This document shows, in pieces, positions 41,367 to 49,915 of a stretch of 64,000 nucleotides of DNA (within the stretch, counting starts at the first letter, position 1; every line of letters starts with the position of its first letter). A program made the translations under genes and the position numbers. This stretch comes from Hyphococcus sp. (GTDB lineage: Bacteria > Pseudomonadota > Alphaproteobacteria > Caulobacterales > Parvularculaceae): the NCBI GenBank assembly GCA_028281665.1, contig JANQJK010000026.1:1-64000 (forward strand). The letters are read 5' to 3'. Under the pieces are notes generated by a model. The model did no database searches. It worked only from the letters and a program-made list of their open reading frames with translations, and was not told the DNA's origin.

Positions 41367-42692
41367 TTGAACAAATATTTCGAACACAACTTCGACGGCC
41401 TGATCGGCCCTACGCACAATTACGCCGGACTTTCATTCGGCAATATCGCGTCGGCGACGAACAAGGGCGCGGCGTCGAACCCGAGGGAAGCGGCGCTGCA
41501 AGGCCTCGCGAAAATGCGCGCCGCCATGGAGCTGGGTCTCAAACAGGGTTTCCTGCCGCCGCAGGATCGCCCGCATCTGAAAAGCCTGCGTGCGCTGGGT
41601 TTCGACGGAACCGACAAACAGATAATCGAAAAGGCCGGCAAGACCGATCCGCAACTGCTGGCAAACTGCTACGCGGCCTCATGCATGTGGACCGCAAATG
41701 CTGGGACGGTTGCGCCGTCGCCGGATACGGGCGACGGCAAGGCGCACTTCACGCCGGCCAACCTTGCGGCGAACTTTCATCGGTCGATTGAAGCGGACAC
41801 GACGGCGCGCGTCCTTCGCCACATTTTCAACGACGACAATTATTTCGCCCATCATCCGCCGTTGCCGGGCGCCATGCATTTCGGCGACGAGGGTGCGGCG
41901 AACCATGGCCGCCTTTGCGAGTCCCACGGCGATGAAGGCGTACATCTGTTCGTTTACGGACAGGACGGCGACCGGTTCCCGGCGCGTCAGAAGCGTCGCG
42001 CCAGCGAGGCGGTTGCGCGCAGCCACCGACTGGACCCGGCGAAGACTGTTTTCATCGAGCAATCAAAAACCGCGCTGGACGCCGGCGCCTTTCACAATGA
42101 CGTTGTCGGTGTCGCTAACGGAACCGTCCTGTTCCTGCATGAGCAAAGTTTCGCCGACCCCCAAGCGGCTTATGCGGAAATCCGCGAAAAGGCGCCGTTT
42201 GTCGAAATCGTCGAAGCGCCGGCGGACAAGGTCTCCCTCGACGACTGCATCAAGTCGTATCTCTTTAACTCCCAGCTCCTAACGCTGCCCGCCGATCAGG
42301 GTGCAGAGGGCGAGATGGCGCTGCTTCTGCCCAAAGAGTCCGAAGAAAACGCAGCGGTTAAGGCCTTCGTCGATGACACGGTCTTTAAAAACAATCCGAT
42401 CAATCGCGTCATCTACAAGGACGTTCGCGAATCCATGCGCAATGGCGGCGGGCCCGCCTGTTTGCGTCTGCGGGTTGTGCTTTCGGAAGAAGAAGCGGCG
42501 GCGGCGGACGCAAATTTCATTCTCGACGCTGACAAAACCACAGCCCTCGAAGCCTGGGTAAAAAACCACTATCGCGACCGCGTAACGCCGGATGATTTGC
42601 GCGATCCGGCCTTCATGGATGAGAGTTTTGCGGCCATGGATGCCCTGACCCGGCTCCTCCAGATGGGCGCGTTTTATGACTTCCAGCAATAA
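41367..42692 (+). CDS. astB: N-succinylarginine dihydrolase
   Basis: 441 residues, TTG start. Motifs: EHNFDGLIGPTHNYAGLSFGN at the N-terminus (in parts), LANCYAASCMWTANAGTVAPS, HHPPLPGAMHFGDEGAANH, FHNDVVGVANG (catalytic-type His) and MRNGGGPACLRLRV near the C-terminal Cys region. It releases two ammonia and CO2 from succinylarginine. The TTG is used because GGAG sits 7 bases upstream and conserved sequence begins immediately. Downstream of the inserted DUF559 gene, so its expression depends on read-through or on that leader. Confidence 0.95.
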   Translation: MNKYFEHNFDGLIGPTHNYAGLSFGNIASATNKGAASNPREAALQGLAKMRAAMELGLKQGFLPPQDRPHLKSLRALGFDGTDKQIIEKAGKTDPQLLANCYAASCMWTANAGTVAPSPDTGDGKAHFTPANLAANFHRSIEADTTARVLRHIFNDDNYFAHHPPLPGAMHFGDEGAANHGRLCESHGDEGVHLFVYGQDGDRFPARQKRRASEAVARSHRLDPAKTVFIEQSKTALDAGAFHNDVVGVANGTVLFLHEQSFADPQAAYAEIREKAPFVEIVEAPADKVSLDDCIKSYLFNSQLLTLPADQGAEGEMALLLPKESEENAAVKAFVDDTVFKNNPINRVIYKDVRESMRNGGGPACLRLRVVLSEEEAAAADANFILDADKTTALEAWVKNHYRDRVTPDDLRDPAFMDESFAAMDALTRLLQMGAFYDFQQ

Positions 42693-42779
42693 AACGGTCC
42701 GTTTTTCCCCATAGCGCTTGTGGAAATGGAAATGTGATAATATCCTGTCGCCCGTGGGTTCTGAGTAGGGGTGCTTGGT

Positions 42780-43511
42780 ATGCGTGGGATTATCTTTCAT
42801 TTGTTGCCGTGGCTCATTGTTCTCGGCATAGGTTGGACAGCGGGTGATCGCTATGGCGCACCGGGCTGGCTAAGGGGGCTGGCGGACACTGGCTACACCG
42901 CTGTGGAAAATGCCGCCGGGGGGACGCTGGGCGGATTGTTCGACCGGGTGAACGAGTCGATACCGACTGGCGATGACGACGAAGGCGATAGCGGCGACGC
43001 CGCAACAGACGACGACACCGACTCTTACGCTGGCGATGGCGATGCGTCGCCTGAACCGGTCGCCGGCGGCATTCCCGAAAATCGAAACCTGACCATTAAC
43101 GCTGCGGGTCTACAGATCATCAAGGATTCCGAAGGGCTGCGCTTGGAGCCTTATTCCGCAGGCGGGTTTTCTTACATCGGCTACGGCCACCAGATACAGG
43201 AAGGCGAGTCCTTCACGTCGATTACCGAAGCTGAAGCCGAAGCGCTGTTGCGCGCCGATCTCGACTTTTTCGAAAACGGCGTCCGCGAGGCGCTGACAAG
43301 GCCCGCAAATGAAAACCAGTTCTCCGCCATGGTGTCGCTCGCCTACAACAAGGGCCTCTACGGCTTTAAAGACACCAATGTCCTGAAGCGGTTTAACGCC
43401 GGCGATATTCAGGGCGCTGCGGACGATTTCCGCAATCACACCGGACGCGACGGCCCCGTGCCGCATCTCGTGGAGCGCCGCGAACGCGAACGGATGCTGT
43501 TTTTGAAGTAG
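42780..43511 (+). CDS. Membrane-anchored GH24 lysozyme (muramidase)
   Basis: 243 residues. N-terminal hydrophobic segment (about 5-22, FHLLPWLIVLGIGWTAG) acts as a signal anchor. An Asp/Gly-rich low-complexity linker (about 55-95) follows, and then a phage-type GH24 domain: KDSEGLRLEPYSAGGFSYIGYGH (catalytic Glu in EGLRLEPY; Thr of the E-D-T triad may be replaced), QFSAMVSLAYNKG, and a C-terminal LVERRERERMLFL. It cleaves peptidoglycan. The ATG at 42780 has AGGGGTG about 8 bases upstream; a GTG three codons earlier is possible. Not in a visible prophage, so a cell-wall-remodelling role or a captured phage gene are both possible. Confidence 0.82.
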   Translation: MRGIIFHLLPWLIVLGIGWTAGDRYGAPGWLRGLADTGYTAVENAAGGTLGGLFDRVNESIPTGDDDEGDSGDAATDDDTDSYAGDGDASPEPVAGGIPENRNLTINAAGLQIIKDSEGLRLEPYSAGGFSYIGYGHQIQEGESFTSITEAEAEALLRADLDFFENGVREALTRPANENQFSAMVSLAYNKGLYGFKDTNVLKRFNAGDIQGAADDFRNHTGRDGPVPHLVERRERERMLFLK

Positions 43512-43542
43512 GCTGGTTTTGGCGGATGCTGTGTAATTTATC

Positions 43543-43627
43543 CGCTCATTCCGGCGAACGCCGCAATCTCTGGCAATAGGCGCTGTTCTTTGTGGCTTTA
43601 GATCCCGGCTTTCGCCGGGATGAGCGG
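43543..43627. repeat. REP-A inverted pair between the lysozyme and the orphan gene
   Basis: The left arm has the core CCGGCGAACGCCG (degenerate). The right arm has the core CCCGGCTTTCGCCGGG and ends in ATGAGCGG. It lies between convergent genes, 42 bases past the stop of the orphan gene and 31 bases past the stop of the lysozyme gene. Confidence 0.85.
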
Positions 43628-43669
43628 GGTTGGTTTTGAATTTGTGAGTCTTCGAACCGCAAATCGGCG

Positions 43670-44227
43670 CTAATTTGGCCGCCCGATTAGAAAACTCATA
43701 TCGTCAAAAGCGGATACAAATGCAAACGCGTTTTCTCCAGGCAAGATTGCTGAGGGACGCTCGTATTTGCTGCTCTCAACAAGAAAGATTGGCACATCGA
43801 ACGATAAACAAATGTTCCGAAGATGTCCTATCGTTTTCTTTACGTTCGAATCTATCGCCGCTTTGTAAACGGCAGAATTCAATAGCCACTTTGACTCGCT
43901 AATCGCGCCAAATAAATCAGCAAAGTCAGACTCACCGGCGTTGCGATCTTCCGCTACCAGTACCGGACTCTCGAAACCATCTTGATGTTCTTCTACGAAA
44001 TCGCCAACCCATCTTTCAGATTCCATCATGTCCCAATCGAACATGTCCTGCCTGAGGTTGATTGGCCCATCAAATTCATAATTTTTCGGTATGAGTGCTG
44101 AGAAACTCCAATTGTCAAAATCGCCAAACAGGGTTTTGGAAAACTCGTTTTTCCAAAATAGCGATGTTATGTATGTCGCAACAATACCCTGAGCGAGATC
44201 TAATTCGACCAGGTCATCTGACGTCAT
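43670..44227 (-). CDS. Orphan AT-rich gene of unknown function
   Basis: 185 residues, acidic, no signal peptide or membrane helix. The sequence has a strand-loop character (SFSALIPKNYEFDGPINLRQDMFDWD, FDVPIFLVESSKYERPSAIL, FAFVSAFDDMSFLIG), with several aromatic and acidic patches as in immunity proteins and phage-encoded small proteins. I recognise no family. G+C is clearly lower than in both neighbours, indicating recent acquisition. A REP-A pair lies just beyond its 3' end, the same situation as the Imm27-like part of hpnD. Confidence 0.6.
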   Translation of the reverse strand: MTSDDLVELDLAQGIVATYITSLFWKNEFSKTLFGDFDNWSFSALIPKNYEFDGPINLRQDMFDWDMMESERWVGDFVEEHQDGFESPVLVAEDRNAGESDFADLFGAISESKWLLNSAVYKAAIDSNVKKTIGHLRNICLSFDVPIFLVESSKYERPSAILPGENAFAFVSAFDDMSFLIGRPN

Positions 44228-44237
44228 CGTCTCAGGC

Positions 44238-44714
44238 CTACCGACCCGCGCTTTCAGGGATGGGCATCACGATTTTGCGCTCAACCTCGCGCAGGGTGAA
44301 ACTGGATTCCACGGTCGCGATATTCGGCATACGGAGCATGGTCTCCGACAGGAAGGTCTCGTAGGCGGCAAGCGACGGAACAACGACGCGAATGAAGTAA
44401 TCGAACTTCCCGGTGACAAGGTAACACTCCATCACCTCGTTGCGGTCCTTGATTGCCTTTTCGAACTCCCGCAGCGTTTTGTCGTCTTCCCGTTCCAGCT
44501 TGACGAGGATGATCACCGTGACGTTGACGCCGAGCGCCTCGCGATCAATCTCCGTATGGTAACCTTTAATGACGCCATCGGCTTCGAGGCGGCGCAGGCG
44601 GCGCAGGCACGGCGTGGGCGACAGGCCGACGCGATCCGCAAGCTCCGCATTTGTAATGCGCGCGTTTTCCTGCAAATGACGAAGGATCTTGTGGTCGATA
44701 TGGTCGAGCTTCAT
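44238..44714 (-). CDS. Lrp/AsnC family transcriptional regulator
   Basis: 158 residues. N-terminal winged helix: LDHIDHKILRHLQENARITNAELADRVGLSPTPCLRRLRRLE (in parts). C-terminal RAM ligand-binding domain with VIILVKLERED, VMECYLVTGKFDYFIRVVV and TLREVERKIVMPIPE. It is divergent from leucine dehydrogenase with 154 bases between starts. Two perfect dyads lie in that gap next to its start. Likely senses branched-chain amino acids and controls the dehydrogenase and itself. Confidence 0.93.
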   Translation of the reverse strand: MKLDHIDHKILRHLQENARITNAELADRVGLSPTPCLRRLRRLEADGVIKGYHTEIDREALGVNVTVIILVKLEREDDKTLREFEKAIKDRNEVMECYLVTGKFDYFIRVVVPSLAAYETFLSETMLRMPNIATVESSFTLREVERKIVMPIPESAGR

Positions 44715-44729
44715 AAGTCACTTCCCAAG

Positions 44730-44760
44730 AATAGTGCAACTATTTAGCATTATCTGCTAA
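44730..44760. promoter_or_regulatory. Two adjacent perfect inverted repeats, candidate Lrp operators
   Basis: AATAGT-GCA-ACTATT at 44730-44744 and TTAGCA-TTATC-TGCTAA at 44744-44760 are both perfect dyads, in an AT-rich patch 16 bases upstream of the regulator's ATG. Their size and position suit Lrp/AsnC half-site pairs. This is inference. Confidence 0.55.
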
Positions 44761-44868
44761 GCGTCAACTGCTTTAGCCGCTCTTTTGACCGAAAGCGCTT
44801 TGCGGTTTCCGTTATATCCGGCCCGGCGCGGAGAGACCGCGGCAAAGGTTCTGTTTGGAGATCGCCTA

Positions 44869-45921
44869 ATGCTCAAGCATCGAGAACTGGCCGTCAGCGG
44901 CTGGCGGAAAATCGTCCACTTTGAAGATGTCGAAGCGGGCCTCAATGCCATTATCGCCGTCCACGATGCAACACTCGGGCCGGGCTGTGGCGGTTGCAGG
45001 ATTTTCCCCTACGCGGATTTCGACGCCGGCCTTGAAGACGTCAAGCGGCTCTCGCGCGGCATGACATTCAAGAACGCCCTCGGCGGCATTCCCTTTGGCG
45101 GTGGCAAGGCGGTGATTTTCGCCGATCCGAAGAAAGACAAAACCGACGACATGATCCGGGCCTTTGCGCGCGCGGTGGAGTTCATGGACGGGCTTTATTA
45201 CACCGCAGAGGACTCCGGCGTCACCGAGCACGATATCGAGGTCATTCAGACCATCACAAAATACGCTGCCGGCATCGGCAAGAACGGCGTAGGCGGCAAT
45301 CCGTCGCCTTTCACGGCGCACGGCGTCTGGCGCGGTATGCAGGCCGCGGCGCGTCATCAATTCGGCGCGGCGTCGCTGGAGGGCCTCAGCGTTTCCATCC
45401 TGGGCGTCGGCGCCGTGGGGATGGAGCTTGCGCGCCTCGTCCACGAAGAGGGCGGCAGGCTGGTCGTTTCCGATGTCTTCGAGCCGGCGCTGGAAAAAGC
45501 CAAAGCGGATTTCGGCGCGGAGATCGTTGCGCCGGAGGATGCGGTGGCGGCGGATGTGGATATCTTCAGCCCGTGCGCGCTGGGCGGATCGATCAACGAG
45601 ACAACGATCGACCGTCTTAAGGCGAAAGTCGTCGCCGGCGCGGCGAATAACCAGCTCCGGACGCCCGATATGGACGAGGCGCTTCGCGCCCGCGGCGTCC
45701 TCTATGCACCCGACTATGTGATCAACGCCGCCGGCGTTATCAGCGTCGGTCTTGAAATCCTTGGGCGGTGGACCAACGAGGAAATGACCGGGCGCATCGA
45801 CAAAATTGGCGACACGTTGAGCGAAATCTTCCAGCGCGCCGAGCGGGACGATCGCCCCACCGGCGCAGTGGCCGACGAGCTTGCGCTTGAGGTCATTGCG
45901 CGCGGGGCTAAGGCGGCGTAA
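44869..45921 (+). CDS. Leucine (Glu/Leu/Phe/Val family) dehydrogenase
   Basis: 350 residues from ATG 44869, with GGAG about 8 bases upstream. Catalytic region GIPFGGGKAVIFADP (active-site Lys, about 86) and upstream GPGCGGCRIFPYADF. NAD-binding domain VSILGVGAVGMELARLV. Later ANNQLRTPDMDEALRARGVLYAPDYVINAAG is typical of the leucine dehydrogenase branch. It reversibly deaminates branched-chain amino acids to 2-oxo acids. Lies opposite an Lrp-type regulator and upstream of thiolase and acyl-CoA dehydrogenase genes. Confidence 0.9.
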   Translation: MLKHRELAVSGWRKIVHFEDVEAGLNAIIAVHDATLGPGCGGCRIFPYADFDAGLEDVKRLSRGMTFKNALGGIPFGGGKAVIFADPKKDKTDDMIRAFARAVEFMDGLYYTAEDSGVTEHDIEVIQTITKYAAGIGKNGVGGNPSPFTAHGVWRGMQAAARHQFGAASLEGLSVSILGVGAVGMELARLVHEEGGRLVVSDVFEPALEKAKADFGAEIVAPEDAVAADVDIFSPCALGGSINETTIDRLKAKVVAGAANNQLRTPDMDEALRARGVLYAPDYVINAAGVISVGLEILGRWTNEEMTGRIDKIGDTLSEIFQRAERDDRPTGAVADELALEVIARGAKAA

Positions 45922-45956
45922 CCAATCGCTAATTCCTGGATATTTGGAGACGTATA

Positions 45957-47144
45957 ATGACCCAGCAAGATCCCGTAGTCATCGCCGGCGCGGCGCGCAC
46001 GCCCATCGGTAATTTCCTTGGCGCTTTCGCCGGCGTTCCGAGCCCGGATCTGGGCGCCGCCGCCATTGACGCAGCGCTGGAGCGCGGCGGCGTCAAAAAG
46101 GACGATGTCAACGAGGTGATCATGGGTTGCTGCCTGCCCGCCGGTCTCGGACAGGCGCCCGCGCGGCAAGCGTCCCTCGGCGCCGGGCTGCCGCAGTCGG
46201 CCGGCTGCGTCACCATCAACAAGATGTGCGGATCGGGCATGAAGGCGCTGATGCAGGGGGCTGAGTCAGTCCTCGCGGGCACAAATGAAATCGTTGTCGC
46301 CGGCGGCATGGAGTCGATGACCAACGCGCCGCACCTGTTGCCCACGGGCCGTTCGGGGATCAAGCTCGGGCAGGGCGCCGTTTACGACCACATGATGATG
46401 GACGGACTTGAAGACGCTTATGATCGCGGCAAGGCCATGGGCGTGTTTGCGGAAAAATGCGCCCGCGAGTGGCAGTTCTCCCGCGAGGAGCAGGATGATT
46501 ACTCCATTCGTTCCGTCACCCGCGCGCAGGCCGCGATCAAGGACGGTTCGTTCAAGGACGAAATTACCCCGTTCGAAGTAAAAACCCGCAAAGGCGCTGT
46601 CTCGGTAGACGATGACGAAAAGCCGGGCCTCGTGGATCCGGCGAAGATCCCGAATTTGCGCGCTGCATTCGAAAAAGACGGCACCGTTACCGCCGGCAAC
46701 GCGTCGGCGATTTCCGACGGCGCCGCGGCGCTCGTCGCCATGCGCGCTTCGACGGCGGAGAAAAACGGCGCAAACGCCGTCGCCCGGATCGTCGCCATGT
46801 CGACCCATTCGCAGGCGCCGGAATGGTTCACGACCGCGCCCGTCGATTCCATCACGAAAGTGCTGGAGCGCGCCGGCTGGGCGGCCTCCGACGTCGATCT
46901 CTGGGAAATCAACGAGGCGTTTTCCGTCGTGCCCCTGGCGGCCATGCGCGAACACAAGCTCGATGCGGAGAAGGTGAATATTCACGGCGGCGCCATTGCG
47001 CTGGGCCATCCCATCGGCGCATCCGGCGCGCGCATCATCTGCACATTGATCAACGCCCTGCAAAAAACCGGCGGCAAGAAAGGCGTCGCCTCGCTCTGCA
47101 TCGGCGGCGGCGAAGCGACGAGCGTGGCGCTGGAATTGGTGTAA
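45957..47144 (+). CDS. Acetyl-CoA C-acyltransferase (thiolase)
   Basis: 395 residues. Active-site Cys91 in NKMCGSGMKALMQG. C-terminal catalytic His in NIHGGAIALGHPIGASGARI and Cys in ASLCIGGGEAT. WGAP-like and NEAFSVVPLAAM segments are typical of type II biosynthetic/degradative thiolase (acetoacetyl-CoA type). TTGGAGAC lies 6-8 bases before the ATG. 35 bases after the leucine dehydrogenase stop, so probably co-transcribed. Confidence 0.93.
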   Translation: MTQQDPVVIAGAARTPIGNFLGAFAGVPSPDLGAAAIDAALERGGVKKDDVNEVIMGCCLPAGLGQAPARQASLGAGLPQSAGCVTINKMCGSGMKALMQGAESVLAGTNEIVVAGGMESMTNAPHLLPTGRSGIKLGQGAVYDHMMMDGLEDAYDRGKAMGVFAEKCAREWQFSREEQDDYSIRSVTRAQAAIKDGSFKDEITPFEVKTRKGAVSVDDDEKPGLVDPAKIPNLRAAFEKDGTVTAGNASAISDGAAALVAMRASTAEKNGANAVARIVAMSTHSQAPEWFTTAPVDSITKVLERAGWAASDVDLWEINEAFSVVPLAAMREHKLDAEKVNIHGGAIALGHPIGASGARIICTLINALQKTGGKKGVASLCIGGGEATSVALELV

Positions 47145-47165
47145 CCAGTAAGTTTCCCGGCCTTA

Positions 47166-47254
47166 TCCTTCGAGACGCCCAACCCCTTCATCCTGAGGGT
47201 GAGCGGAGCGAGCGTCTCGAAGGACGAAGGGGTTGGGCTCCTCAGGATGAAGGC
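47166..47254. repeat. REP-C repeat: nested inverted repeat
   Basis: CCTTCGAGACGC at 47166 pairs with GCGTCTCGAAGG at about 47212-47223. Nested around it, CAACCCCTTC pairs with GAAGGGGTTG, and TCCTGAGG pairs with CCTCAGGA. It lies between the thiolase and glutaryl-CoA dehydrogenase genes and ends about 6 bases before the gcdH ATG. A different family from REP-A and REP-B. Confidence 0.8.
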
Positions 47255-47259
47255 CGATT

Positions 47260-48453
47260 ATGACCGACAAACAAACCTTCGACTGGACCGATCCGCTCAG
47301 TCTCGACACGCAGCTCACCGACGAAGAGAAGATGATCCGTGATGCGGCGCACGGCTATGCCCAGGACAGGCTGATGCCGCGTATCCTCATGGCGAACCGG
47401 GAGGAACGCTTTGACCGCGAGATCATGACGGAGCTGGGCGAACAGGGGCTGCTTGGCGCGACCGTCGCCGAGGAATATGGCGGCGGCGGCGCGAGCCACG
47501 TAGCCTACGGTCTGATCGCCCGGGAGGTTGAACGCGTCGACTCCGGTTATCGTTCGGCCATGTCGGTGCAGTCGTCGCTCGTCATGTATCCCATCGAGGC
47601 TTTCGGGTCCGAGGCGCAAAAGCAGAAATACCTGCCGAAGCTGGCGACGGGGGAGTGGGTCGGCTGTTTTGGTCTGACCGAAAGCGACGGCGGCTCGGAC
47701 CCCGGCGCCATGCGCACAAAGGCTGAGAAGGTCTCGGACGGCTACAAGCTCAACGGCGCAAAGATGTGGATTACGAACTCGCCGATCAGCGATCTCGCGG
47801 TGGTCTGGGCGAAGCTCGCCAATGAAGAGGGCAAGGACGAAATCCGCGGCTTCATCGTTGATCGCGATACGGACGGTTTCGAGACCCCGAAGATTGAGGG
47901 AAAGCTCTCCTTGCGCGCCTCGGTGACGGGCGAGATCGCTCTGGATGACGCTGTCGTGTCGGAAGAAAACCTGCTTCCCAATGTGAAGGGCCTGCGTGGG
48001 CCGTTCTCCTGTCTCAACAAGGCGCGTTACGGCATCAGCTGGGGCGCCATGGGCGCGGCGGAGTTCTGCTGGCGGGCCGCCCACAGTTACGCCATGGAGC
48101 GCGTGGTTTTCGGCAAGCCGATCGCCGGCACGCAGCTCGTTCAGAAAAAACTCGCCGACATGCAGACGGAGATTGCGCTCGGCCTGCAAGGGTCCCTGCA
48201 ACTCGGCCGCATGCTGGACGCCGGCGCCTATGTTCCCGAAGCGATCTCGCTCATGAAGCGCAACAATTGCGGCAAGGCGCTCGACATTGCCCGCGTTGCC
48301 CGCGACGTTCATGGGGGCAACGGCATATCGGACGAATATCACGTGCTGCGTCACGCCATGAACCTGGAGACCGTAAACACCTATGAGGGCACGCACGACA
48401 TTCACGCGCTTATCCTCGGGCGCGCGATGACGGGCATTCAGGCGTTTATGTGA
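47260..48453 (+). CDS. gcdH: Glutaryl-CoA dehydrogenase
   Basis: 397 residues, acyl-CoA dehydrogenase fold. [20 protein letters not shown] at the N-terminus is characteristic of [19 protein letters not shown] and [16 protein letters not shown] are substrate/FAD-loop motifs. The catalytic Glu sits in [20 protein letters not shown]. It oxidatively decarboxylates glutaryl-CoA to crotonyl-CoA in lysine and tryptophan degradation. The 3' end lies one base before the end of the convergent symporter gene. Confidence 0.93.
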   Translation: MTDKQTFDWTDPLSLDTQLTDEEKMIRDAAHGYAQDRLMPRILMANREERFDREIMTELGEQGLLGATVAEEYGGGGASHVAYGLIAREVERVDSGYRSAMSVQSSLVMYPIEAFGSEAQKQKYLPKLATGEWVGCFGLTESDGGSDPGAMRTKAEKVSDGYKLNGAKMWITNSPISDLAVVWAKLANEEGKDEIRGFIVDRDTDGFETPKIEGKLSLRASVTGEIALDDAVVSEENLLPNVKGLRGPFSCLNKARYGISWGAMGAAEFCWRAAHSYAMERVVFGKPIAGTQLVQKKLADMQTEIALGLQGSLQLGRMLDAGAYVPEAISLMKRNNCGKALDIARVARDVHGGNGISDEYHVLRHAMNLETVNTYEGTHDIHALILGRAMTGIQAFM

Positions 48454-49782
48454 TCAGCCGGCGAACTCGGCGACGATCCCGAAGGTGAGGATCGTTGCAA
48501 CGCCGACCGGACACAGCCAGCGCACGAGAAAGCGCCAGAGCGAGAAGAGGCCGTCTCCCGCATTGTGAAGTTCGTCGCGCATGATTGCGCGCGGAACGAC
48601 CCAGCCGACAAAGACGGCGCAAAGAAGCGCGCTCAACGGAAGGAAAACGCTGCCGGCGAGAAAGTCGATCGTGTGATCCATCCCTGAAACGAAGACGCCA
48701 ACGACGCCGATCGCCCATGCCGCGCCGCCGATGATCCAGCTTGCCGCCGCGCGCCCCCAGCCAAGCCATTCGCCGGCCAGCACGGTATTCACGAACAGCA
48801 TGCTGACCGATGATGTCAGCGCGGCGATGAAGGCGAGAAAGAAGAAAACGCCGCCGATGAATGCGCCGGCGGGCATGCCGGCAAAAACGTTCGGCAGGGC
48901 GTTGAAAATCAACCCCATGCCCGCCGCCGGATCGAGACTGAACGCGAACACGACGGGGAAGATCATCAGTCCCGCCGTCAGCGCAACGAGGGTGTCGGCG
49001 CCGGCAATGAACCCTGCGCTTGCGGCGATGTTTTCCTTGCGATCGAGAAACGCGCCATAGGTGATCATCGCGCCGGCGCCGACCGCGAGGGAGTAAAACG
49101 CCTGACCCATCGCGGCGAGCACAACCTGCGGCGAGAGTTCGCCGAAGCGCGGCGAAAAGAGATAGGAGAAGGCTGCGCCCGCGTCGCCGATGGTCAGCGC
49201 ATAGAAGGCGAGTCCGACGATCAGGATAAAAAAGATCGGCATCAGGATCGTCACCATACGCTCGATGCCCCGACGCAGATCGCGCGCGACGACGATGATG
49301 TTCATCAGAAGAAACAGCGAAAACCAGAAGATCGTCCAGCCGGGGCCCGCGTAAAGACTGAGCGCGGCGTCAGGTGCGCGGTCGGCGAATTCGCCCATGA
49401 AGCCCATGAGGGAAAACGCCATGATCTGACCGGCGATGACGCTGTAGGTGGTCAGGACAAGGAAGCTCGCAAAGACGCCGATAAATCCGATCGCGCCCCA
49501 CAGTTGGGTTTTGCCGAGCGAGCGCGCGAGTGCGGCCGGCGAGCCGACCGCCGAAAGGTGCCTGTTCCGACCGACCGCCACTTCGGCGATGAGGATCGGC
49601 GCGGCAATCAGAAAGACGCAGACGAGGTAAACGAAGACGAAGGCCGATCCGCCGTTTTGTCCGGCCTGAAACGGAAACCGCCACAGATTGCCGAGGCCGA
49701 CCGCGGCGCCGATGGCGGCCATCAGAAAGGCGAACTGCGAAGACCATTGGACGCCGGCCGGTGATGTTTGGGTATCGGACAT
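48454..49782 (-). CDS. Sodium:neurotransmitter symporter family (SNF) transporter
   Basis: 442 residues, about 11-12 membrane helices. TM1 signature AFLMAAIGAAVGLGNLWRFPF (unwound sodium/substrate site GNLWRFP), then NGGSAFVFVYLV and PILIAEVAVGR. LeuT-like bacterial transporter, probably for amino acids. Close to amino-acid catabolism genes but on the opposite strand. Confidence 0.93.
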   Translation of the reverse strand: MSDTQTSPAGVQWSSQFAFLMAAIGAAVGLGNLWRFPFQAGQNGGSAFVFVYLVCVFLIAAPILIAEVAVGRNRHLSAVGSPAALARSLGKTQLWGAIGFIGVFASFLVLTTYSVIAGQIMAFSLMGFMGEFADRAPDAALSLYAGPGWTIFWFSLFLLMNIIVVARDLRRGIERMVTILMPIFFILIVGLAFYALTIGDAGAAFSYLFSPRFGELSPQVVLAAMGQAFYSLAVGAGAMITYGAFLDRKENIAASAGFIAGADTLVALTAGLMIFPVVFAFSLDPAAGMGLIFNALPNVFAGMPAGAFIGGVFFFLAFIAALTSSVSMLFVNTVLAGEWLGWGRAAASWIIGGAAWAIGVVGVFVSGMDHTIDFLAGSVFLPLSALLCAVFVGWVVPRAIMRDELHNAGDGLFSLWRFLVRWLCPVGVATILTFGIVAEFAG

Positions 49783-49915
49783 GTACGGTCTTTCCTGAAA
49801 TGCGGATCGCGGCGTTTTAAGCGGTTTGGGCGGTTTTGTCCCTGTCTTTCGATAGGAGGGGCGCGACGCAAATGGTTATGCATGGCGAGCGATTGCGGCG
49901 GCGCGGCAATTTCGT

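Noticed and set aside
42780-43511. Lysozyme as evidence of a prophage
   Set aside because: No holin, tail, portal or integrase genes adjoin it. The surroundings are ordinary metabolic genes.
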